A DNA stretch of 64,000 bases, taken from assembly GCA_033964015.1 (NCBI GenBank), contig CM066919.1:18230146-18294145 (forward strand). The letters run 5' to 3'. The DNA is from Scolanthus callimorphus. Taxonomy: Eukaryota; Cnidaria; Anthozoa; Actiniaria; Edwardsiidae. The notes below the pieces were generated by a model, which worked only from the letters and a program-made list of their open reading frames with translations, was not told the DNA's origin and did no database searches. The translations under genes and the position numbers were made by a program. Below are positions 57,530 through 64,000 of the stretch, in pieces (the first letter of the stretch is position 1; every line of letters starts with the position of its first letter).

Positions 57530-57589
57530 AGTACTACGTTTCCTCTCACTACAAAATGTATTGAACCCATACGTATGTACATTGATTAC

Positions 57590-57725
57590 AGAAAAGTCCA
57601 TACCCCTACCATGAAAGGGAATTTACCAGAGGATGCCTGTCCCTCTGGAATTTCATTGTGCAGTTCCAGAAACTCCCCTGCATGGAGGGGTGGGGGAATC
57701 GATTTTTTCCTTGAATTACACATAT
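57590..57725. mobile_element. GTCCATACCCCT MITE-like element
   Basis: AAAAGTCCATACCCCTACCA is mirrored imperfectly by GGAGGGGTGGGGGAATCGAT. Relatives lie at 62559-62690 and as a partial copy near 46665-46705. Confidence 0.4.
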
Positions 57726-58300
57726 TTATATTTATTTTTTTATAATCTTTAAAAAAAATCAGGACAATTTTAATATTGGCAAACATAGCATAACCGCCAC
57801 CATCCTCAGTGCTGAGATGTTAAGCAAAGGTGAGTATTTAAATATTCTATAATATTTTACCACAGTATGCATTGTTACCTGACCTCAATTTTCTTGAAGA
57901 GAAAGTGAAACATTCTAGGCAAGCTAAGGAAGCCAAAGGATAGCTTAAATCCATTTTAGTTGATTTCGCAGCCAGTTTCAATATCGCAATCGCAATCAAT
58001 ATCGACCCACTGAAGCAGCCAAATCCAGCGTTTTGGTTTGATTGACAGCTAATAGCCAGTCGCCCATTGCAACATTGACTTTGAGGTCATGTAGCAATGC
58101 ATAAAGTGGTAATGTACCAACCAGAGGTGTAGCCAGAAATTTGTTGAGGAATGTGCTGCATTGTTATCACATGCTAACATTCCCAATTCCCATTTATGCT
58201 TCATGATGAGGTATGCATAAATCATGAGGTATCTGCATTAATAACATTTCTTCATGAGATACTGTTTCAGATGACAGTTATAAAAATACTTTAACTGATA
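57726..58300. other. Downstream flank of AIP, nothing recognised
   Basis: AT-rich DNA without coding signal; an AATAAA on the minus strand near 57738 is far from the AIP stop codon. Confidence 0.35.
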
Positions 58301-59868
58301 TTAAATAAACATCCCTTTGAGTTTATTCCGATCTTCAGCATCATGTTCTTTGATCATATTGTCAAGCTCGTCAAGCTCTTTCTTCACTGTTTTTCTGAGA
58401 CCTGGATCAAGATCTGCTGCCTGCCTGAAATCTTCTTTGGCTTCCTCGGGATTCCAGCATGCCTTGTGTGCTCTAGCACGCCTGTACAATGCCTTGACAT
58501 TGTATTTGTCTTTCTCAAGTACTGTTGTTGTGTGCTTTATAACCTCATAGTGCTCACCAAGAAACAACTTGCACTGGGAAAAATTCAGAAGAAATGGAAT
58601 CTTCATTTTATCAAGCTCCAGCCATTCCTTATCGCCAGGCTTTTCTCGTATGCTCAGCTGCTCTAGGCAACCAAGAGCCTCTGCATATTTCTCAGATGCC
58701 TCTTTATATTTGCCCTCCATGTATAACTTATTTCCTTCTTCCTTATATTTCGGAATGACAGCTAACTTCTCATCAGCACTCATTTGCCAAGCCTCTTTTT
58801 ATACTCGCCAGGCTCACTCACAGAAACCAATTCAATTTCAAATGTAAGGTCTTTGTCTCCATTCAATAACACGTCTAGGTCTGGAAAACCGGTTGTTGTC
58901 AGCGCGAGAGAAGCTACATGAATGCTCATGTTCATGGACATGTTCTCCTTTCTTCTTTTTTAAAGCATTACGGAAGTTCTTGGAAACAAAATGGTAGCCA
59001 CCAACAAGCTGAAAAGAGAAGAAAATAGTATATAATATTCTTGCAACAGCTCTAGTAACCAAGTTGAGCACTACTTAGCCACAATTCCTTATTTAACAGT
59101 GATGCATTCATGAAAACTGACAGCTGTTCTTTACTTAAAACATTGCTAGGATGTTGTTATTTCCATGGATCTCTATAGATGAAGAAAAATCAATGCCTAA
59201 TTCATTCATTTCATACTGAGTCTGCATTTTATACTGAGTCCGCAGTCTGCAATTTATACCGAGTCTTCGTTTCATACCGAGTCTGCAGTCTCCGTTTTAT
59301 ATTGACCGATTTTTGAAATCTGAAAAACTGTCAACGATATTTTAAAAGTTTTTCTTTTTGATACAAAAAAAACAAGTAGCCAAGATGGCTAGTAAATGAA
59401 CGAAATCTACTTGCCAAAACAAACGTTTTACTAGTATTTGGCTAGTAGACTACCGCTATGTTTGCTGGTACTCCAAGGGAGATCTGCACTGTTTTCTTCT
59501 ACATACACTCACCGACTTATCACATTTGAATCTTGCGACCTCGTTAACTCTCATCGTCCTGATCAACTCTTCCCAAATTTCAAGCTTGAATTTTTTGCCC
59601 ATCAAAAGCTCGAATGGTTGGCCAAGCTTTCGGGTGCAGTCCAACTCCGTTGGATCTTCGCCATCGGCAGTGGCTGTCAAAAAAGTCTTGAAGTGAAACA
59701 CGGCCTGCAAGGGTGAGAAAAAACAGGATTTCAATGAGGTTCTCTGATACATTAGAAAAGCTATTCATATATTAAAACCCGCACCTTTGAGCCGTCTCCA
59801 AATCTAGGAATTTCGCCGTTTCCAGTGTATAAAATCTCCTTTGAGACTTTTGGCTTGACGGCCGCCAT
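58301..59868 (-). CDS. AIP: AH receptor-interacting protein (immunophilin-like, TPR)
   Basis: Minus-strand exons: 59785-59868 (ATG at 59868; GNGEIPRFGDGSK), 59513-59704 (AVFHFKTF, GKKFKLEIWEELIRTM) and 58301-59008 (YHFVSKNFRN, DLDVLLNGDKDLTF, then three TPR-like helix pairs from EGNKLYMEGKYKEASEKY to the stop). The order matches human AIP: a degenerate FKBP-type domain, then TPRs that bind the Hsp90 C-terminus; it acts in the cytosol as a co-chaperone for client receptors. Splice phases agree. The last exon needs two one-base corrections: the AAAA at 58885-58888 should be AAA, giving NNRFPDLDVLL, and the T5 run at 58796-58800 should be T6, giving EYKKEAWQMSADEK. Everything else is well conserved, so I suspect assembly errors. 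An ATG at 58783 is internal, not a start. Confidence 0.88.
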
Positions 59869-60441
59869 GTTGTCAAACAAATGTGCGAGCGCAAAGGCTG
59901 ACGGTATAGGCACAGGTAAACCAATCGAGATGTTCCTATTGTTGCGTCTCAAAAGGACGAAACCCTTCTTTGCAGCATACAGAAGTATACAAATTGGTAG
60001 CAAATTCGTTAATGTCACAAAATATGTTTTGAGAACAAAAAATTACGTAGAAATATTAGGTAGAAACAACAAAATGTTATGGGACCTACTGGTCCATTTG
60101 ATGACAAATGTCCCATCCTCCATACCCTCCCCCCAATTTGTTCCCCTTGACCAGTCTCCCAAATCCTCCATGAAAATGATAGAGCATGGCGATACGTAGG
60201 TTAGCAAATTTCCTGCTTTTGCATCATCCACAGTTTCATTTCGCAATTTCACGGCACCAGTCACGAGTTCTTACATCAAGAAACATAGTTCGAACATTGT
60301 ACTTTTGTACAATGAGGGATTTACCTGCTAGTTCAAGTGAAAATTTGGCAGCACGAGTTTCTAGTCACGTTCCTGAAGAAAACAACATGGAATTGGAAAT
60401 GAGTTTGTCTCTACTAGGGAGATTGAGGAAGTTGAGACAAG
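59869..60441. promoter_or_regulatory. Shared upstream region of AIP (-) and the P-loop kinase (+)
   Basis: The 573 bp between two divergent start codons. The GGCCGCCATGTTG context sits on the AIP start. An ORF at 60186-60578 overlaps the kinase in another frame and is probably fortuitous. A bidirectional promoter is possible but not shown. Confidence 0.35.
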
Positions 60442-61011
60442 ATGGAAGAGGAAATTCTAGACACGACATACTGTGGAGAGGCTATATTTGTGCTTGGCCC
60501 GATGGGGGCCGGCAAAACTACCGTAATCGAGAACGAACTCAAATCACATCGTGTGTTTTCGAACTACGCATATGTTGACACTGACGAAATTATGGGGATG
60601 CTGAAAGGTTTTGCGTCCGATCGAGTAGAGGAATATTATCCAGTTGCTCGAGAGATTTCTATTCGTCTAACAGACTGGATCTTGGATCGTAGAATCAGTT
60701 TTGTTGCTGAGGGAACTTGTGTGAAGTACGTGGAGCTGATAGACTACATGCATAGACTAAAGACGGGTGGCTATATAATCCGTGTAAAACGTCTATCCCA
60801 CGTCCCATTAGAAACAGTGCTAGAAAGAGCAAAACACAGGAAAAACCGCTTGGTACCAGAACATGTGGTGAAATCGATTTATACAGGGTCTAGAGAGGGG
60901 CTGAGACGGCTATATGAAGATAACCGAGAGGGAGATTTATTTGAAGATTTGGACATATTACAAGAGAGACATGGAGAATCAGTTATAACTGGTAGTGGAA
61001 TAACTACATAA
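60442..61011 (+). CDS. Intronless P-loop kinase, zeta-toxin/AAA_33 type
   Basis: A single 189-residue ORF with a Walker A motif GPMGAGKTT (about residues 19-27), a following VDTDEIMGML (about 45-54) placed like the substrate-binding Asp region of zeta-toxin-type kinases, and a basic segment (AKHRKNR) in the position of the lid. Family members phosphorylate small substrates such as UDP-N-acetylglucosamine in bacteria; the substrate of eukaryotic homologues is not known to me. The start is supported by an in-frame TGA 9 nt upstream. It is shorter than bacterial zeta proteins (about 250-290 residues). The lack of introns contrasts with all neighbours and would fit horizontal acquisition or retroposition. 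It could also be another nucleotide or polynucleotide kinase of the same fold. Confidence 0.75.
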   Translation: MEEEILDTTYCGEAIFVLGPMGAGKTTVIENELKSHRVFSNYAYVDTDEIMGMLKGFASDRVEEYYPVAREISIRLTDWILDRRISFVAEGTCVKYVELIDYMHRLKTGGYIIRVKRLSHVPLETVLERAKHRKNRLVPEHVVKSIYTGSREGLRRLYEDNREGDLFEDLDILQERHGESVITGSGITT

Positions 61012-61044
61012 TATTGTAAAATGCTATAAAGGGCTGGAGCAACT

Positions 61045-61322
61045 GCAGAATACCCCCTTGTGTATAGCTATACCTTTCCAGAAACGTGTCAATGGTCAAC
61101 CTGCTCACGGGCCGACGTACCAACCTGTACAACATGTCCTCTGCATCAACCTTTCAATTGTTCAATCTGTAAACTTGTCAACTGGTGAAGTAGTCAACAT
61201 GTCGATGCCTCAACAGCACATTGTAGAAAGAGGCTATATGTATAATTAATTAGTTATCTGCAGCATGTTGACACATTTATTTAAGGGTACAGCTATATGC
61301 AAGGGGTATTCTGCACGCAGGC
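61045..61322. mobile_element. MITE with GCAGAATACCCC ends
   Basis: GCAGAATACCCCCTTGTGTA...AGCTATACC at 61051 is mirrored by GGTACAGCTATATGCAAGGG...GTATTCTGC ending near 61315. It lies 40 bp past the kinase stop codon, so it is probably in its 3' UTR or flank. Confidence 0.65.
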
Positions 61323-61573
61323 AAAGGGCTTTGGCCATAGCATTGGCCTTTGAGAAAGGTTTAGAAAAATGCACATTAGCTGACAGTTCTGTAGAAGAAT
61401 CAATGTTTCGGTGTTACTCATCAAAATTTTCAGAAAGTTGAACTCATCTGTTCACTACATGGGCAGTCAAAGCTGATGATACAGTACATGTGAAAACATG
61501 AGACAAGCTTGCAAATAGTGTCTGTTTATAGGTATTATTTCAAAGTACAGAACTGGCATTTCATCAGTGTGTC

Positions 61574-61790
61574 CAGGGCCCGACACTGCAACCATATAGC
61601 CACCAATGGTGACTAAATTTGGTGGCTTGGCGACCAAAATTTTAGAGCTAGTGGCCAAATGGCACCCCATCTTTCTGAGTTCAGCTGAGATCCATGTTTA
61701 TGTGGCGGCTAAATCTTTGCATTTTGGTGACTAAATTTTTTTAAATAGTCGCCAATGGCACCTAGTGAAAATAGTTAATGTCAGGCCCTG
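61574..61790. mobile_element. hAT-like MITE with 5-bp target duplication
   Basis: CAGGGCCCGACACT at 61574 is mirrored by TGTCAGGCCCTG ending at 61790, and GTGTC flanks both ends (61569-61573, 61791-61795). The interior holds GGTGACTAAATTTGGTGGCT-type inverted pieces. Confidence 0.75.
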
Positions 61791-61799
61791 GTGTCAGGA

Positions 61800-62555
61800 C
61801 ACACTTATTTGTCAACTGACCTTCATTTGAGTTTCACATTAATTTATGTCTGCATCAATTTATTTTTTATTGATTTTGAAGAAATAACAATTGGAATTCT
61901 ATACACTATTTTCTAGGGACTTTCTCACACAAGCACATCCTTTGTACAAAAACCAGACCAGTTACTACTTTCTAACTAAACTAGATTAACAGATGTAACA
62001 GAGTTATTTTGAATATAATGTGCAAGGTTTAATTTCTCAGATGGATTCTGTTTTTCAATATTATCTAATTTCAAACTTCCCTGAGTTTCTAAAACCTTGC
62101 AAATTACTTGATTGTAGAGTCACAGGTGCTGATAGGAACAACTGTGGCCTATACAGGTGCAATGATAGAAAAGGAAAAAGAAGCATTGAGCTCAGTTTAC
62201 TCTTAATTATTTATATGCACCCAACTGTGGGGTGTTGTAAGGCAGAAAAGCTCAAAGCATTCAAAAATTTGCATGTGAAGTATTGAGATTATTCATGGCT
62301 TAGCTCATAAGGGACTTGTCTGCCAGATATTCTCACTAGCTTGAACAAATTCCCAAATTAAACCAAGTGTACGTTATGATATACAAAAGCTCAAAAGAAG
62401 TGGAATTCTTTCACAATAATTATTATTATTATGTTAATAATTAGTATTAATGTTTTTTTGTAAGATAAATCAACACTGTGATGCTATACATTGGAGCATA
62501 AAAGTTGTGGTGATGTATTGCATTGTTATTTTTGTTGTAATGTGTGATTTCAGAA
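61800..62555. other. Intergenic stretch, nothing recognised
   Basis: An 88-codon ORF at 62020-62286 has no recognisable domain. Confidence 0.35.
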
Positions 62556-62558
62556 ATT

Positions 62559-62690
62559 ATCCATACCCCTCCCACAGAAGGGGTATGAGGTATGGCCCCC
62601 TCCCCTTCAGTGAAGAATACAGTGATTGTATGGGGAATAAAAGGGATTTGACTGGAATTTCCAAATCTCTTTGGTGGGGAAGGTATGGAT
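62559..62690. mobile_element. ATCCATACC MITE
   Basis: ATCCATACCCCTCCCACAGA is mirrored imperfectly by TTTGGTGGGGAAGGTATGGA. It is the same family as 57590-57725. Confidence 0.45.
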
Positions 62691-62915
62691 TTTTCTTTAA
62701 TCCAGCGGCCTGTTCTGAAGAACTTTTCATTTCTCTGCAGCATCAGAGCTTTATAATATTAATGAGTTAAAGAGCCCTCATCAGTCAGTCCTTTGTTAGA
62801 CCAAGGAGGTTGGTTAGACCTGCCAGTGTCCTCACATTATGTGGGTTTTCGATCCTTGGCTTGCCTAAAATTTGAAATTCTGATTTTTTTCGAAAAAGCC
62901 GCATAGCACCTCGCC

Positions 62916-63394
62916 TAAAGCCGGGGAAATACGAGGCACAAAATCTCTCAACTTGTCGCGCAACATTGTTGCGTTGCAAGTTGATGATGATATTGCGCGT
63001 TTTTCATCTCGCGCCACAACTTGTCGCGCAACAAAAACATTTGTTGCAGGTTGTGAAAACTTGTTGCGCGAAGTAGAACGTGGGTCTACTTTGAGACACA
63101 AATTCTGGCATTGTTGCTCGTTTTTCATCAAACACACAACTTGTCGCGCAACATTTTGCAATCAATCAATCAATCACAGACAGTGGATATTGAACGATTC
63201 AAGTTGGTTAGTCAATAGAAATGAAGTGCTAAGGAGCCAAATTCGCCTTGGTCTCGCATGTGTGATCATCAGAACAAAATGTTGCGCGACAAGTTGTGAA
63301 TTTGATGAAAAACGAGCAACAAACATTAGACTTGCAACGCAGCAATGTTGCGCGACAAGTTGAGGGATTTTGTGCCTCGTATTTCCCCGGCTTA
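62916..63394. mobile_element. 479-bp palindromic MITE (AAGCCGGGGAAATACGAGG)
   Basis: AAGCCGGGGAAATACGAGGC at the left is mirrored by GCCTCGTATTTCCCCGGCTT at the right, and ACTTGTCGCGCAACA occurs repeatedly in both orientations inside (near 62950, 63020, 63140, and inverted near 63280 and 63350). Confidence 0.8.
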
Positions 63395-63890
63395 AATGAC
63401 AGAACGACGTCACGGCTTTTGGATTCTCAGTCATTTTTAAAAAAACATCTGTTTTATCGCTTGTCAATATTTTTTTTACTAAGAACCCGTTCTTCTCTGA
63501 TCACGCCTGAGATCACATATACGTTGTTCAAAACAATAGAGTTTAATACTAGAGTTGAGTACATTTCGTTGGCGTTGTCAAGGAGATATCTTAATTTCCT
63601 CGGAACGTCTTCGGGATGTGCTTTAGGACGTCTTTGATGGGTTTGGTCGGAACGTCGTCGGCTTACGTTGAAAATCAAAGTACCTCGCTGAAATTGTTAT
63701 AAAAGTTGGCAGGTCTACTTTGTTATTGTTTTCACTTAATATCAGAAGACAGAGACTACATGTAGAAATGGCAAAACAACTATTTACAACGAATCAAACG
63801 AAGTTTAGTATAGTTTTTTACTTTATTTTAACCAAATTTGCAAAAAAATAAAAATAATAATAAAAATTAAATATCAGACCCTTCATTCCC
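63395..63890. other. Intergenic stretch
   Basis: It contains an AT-rich tract and a minus-strand AATAAA near 63822-63828 that could serve the candidate exon that follows. Nothing else is seen. Confidence 0.35.
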
Positions 63891-63893
63891 TAA

Positions 63894-64000
63894 GTCAGCT
63901 GATGGAAATAAGATGTTTTGCTGAACAGCTGGCTTTCTTTTTTGTGTTTCCAGCTGATTTTCCCTTTGTATCGTTGTCCACCACAGGTGACACAGGAATG
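63894..64000 (-). CDS. Possible 3' terminal exon of a minus-strand gene (partial)
   Basis: On the minus strand, one frame reads PVVDNDTKGKSAGNTKKKAS and ends at a TGA near 63898; another frame is also open, to a TAG near 63893. A minus-strand AATAAA lies about 70 nt further on. The exon runs off the window edge, so frame and identity are unknown. Confidence 0.25.

Noticed and set aside
60186..60578. 130-codon ORF overlapping the P-loop kinase
   Set aside because: It runs in a different frame from the conserved kinase and has no recognised domain; the kinase has its own in-frame upstream stop and start.

Overview
This window is eukaryotic: genes are split by GT-AG introns, coding density is low, and most of the DNA is transposon-derived. 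The gene set is animal: multi-domain carboxypeptidase D, a fibrinogen-related protein, INO80B, POLD4, AIP and acetoacetyl-CoA synthetase. Together with a tRNA-derived SINE and dense palindromic MITEs, it fits a marine invertebrate, most likely an anthozoan cnidarian (sea anemone or coral). The species cannot be fixed from the sequence alone.

Layout. 0-2.4 kb holds repeats, including a terminal-inverted-repeat element built from inverted 11-bp minisatellite arrays. 2.4-10.3 kb is a two-exon fibrinogen-domain gene (+) whose 7.2-kb intron is packed with elements, among them a LINE reverse-transcriptase remnant and a 1.08-kb palindrome. 10.5-16.9 kb is a run of nested DNA transposons, a CRE-rich satellite and a fold-back element ending just upstream of the next gene. 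17.1-32.2 kb is a six-exon carboxypeptidase D gene (+) with four carboxypeptidase-like domains instead of the usual three; intron 1 carries a 2.3-kb palindrome and a Helentron-like element. 34.8-38.7 kb is the 3' half of an acetoacetyl-CoA synthetase gene (-) that looks decayed. 40.6-48.6 kb is a ten-exon INO80B homologue (+). 51.0-53.4 kb is POLD4 (-) with a second Helentron-like element in an intron. 58.3-59.9 kb is AIP (-). 60.4-61.0 kb is an intronless P-loop kinase gene of the zeta-toxin type (+). The last 3 kb hold MITEs and possibly the last exon of a minus-strand gene.

Function. The genes are unrelated housekeeping or secretory genes: peptide trimming in the trans-Golgi (CPD), ketone-body activation (AACS), chromatin remodelling (INO80B), replication (POLD4), Hsp90 co-chaperoning (AIP). 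POLD4 and AIP lie side by side in the same orientation; they are also near neighbours on human 11q13, so the linkage may be ancient.

Most worth a second look: the four-domain CPD with stepwise loss of catalytic residues; the 2.3-kb head-to-head palindrome of ~294-bp repeats with a perfect 5-bp target duplication; and Helentron-like elements carrying tandem paired CRE sites next to CACGTG boxes in introns of two genes. Several one-base reading-frame breaks near homopolymers in INO80B and AIP look like assembly errors rather than biology.
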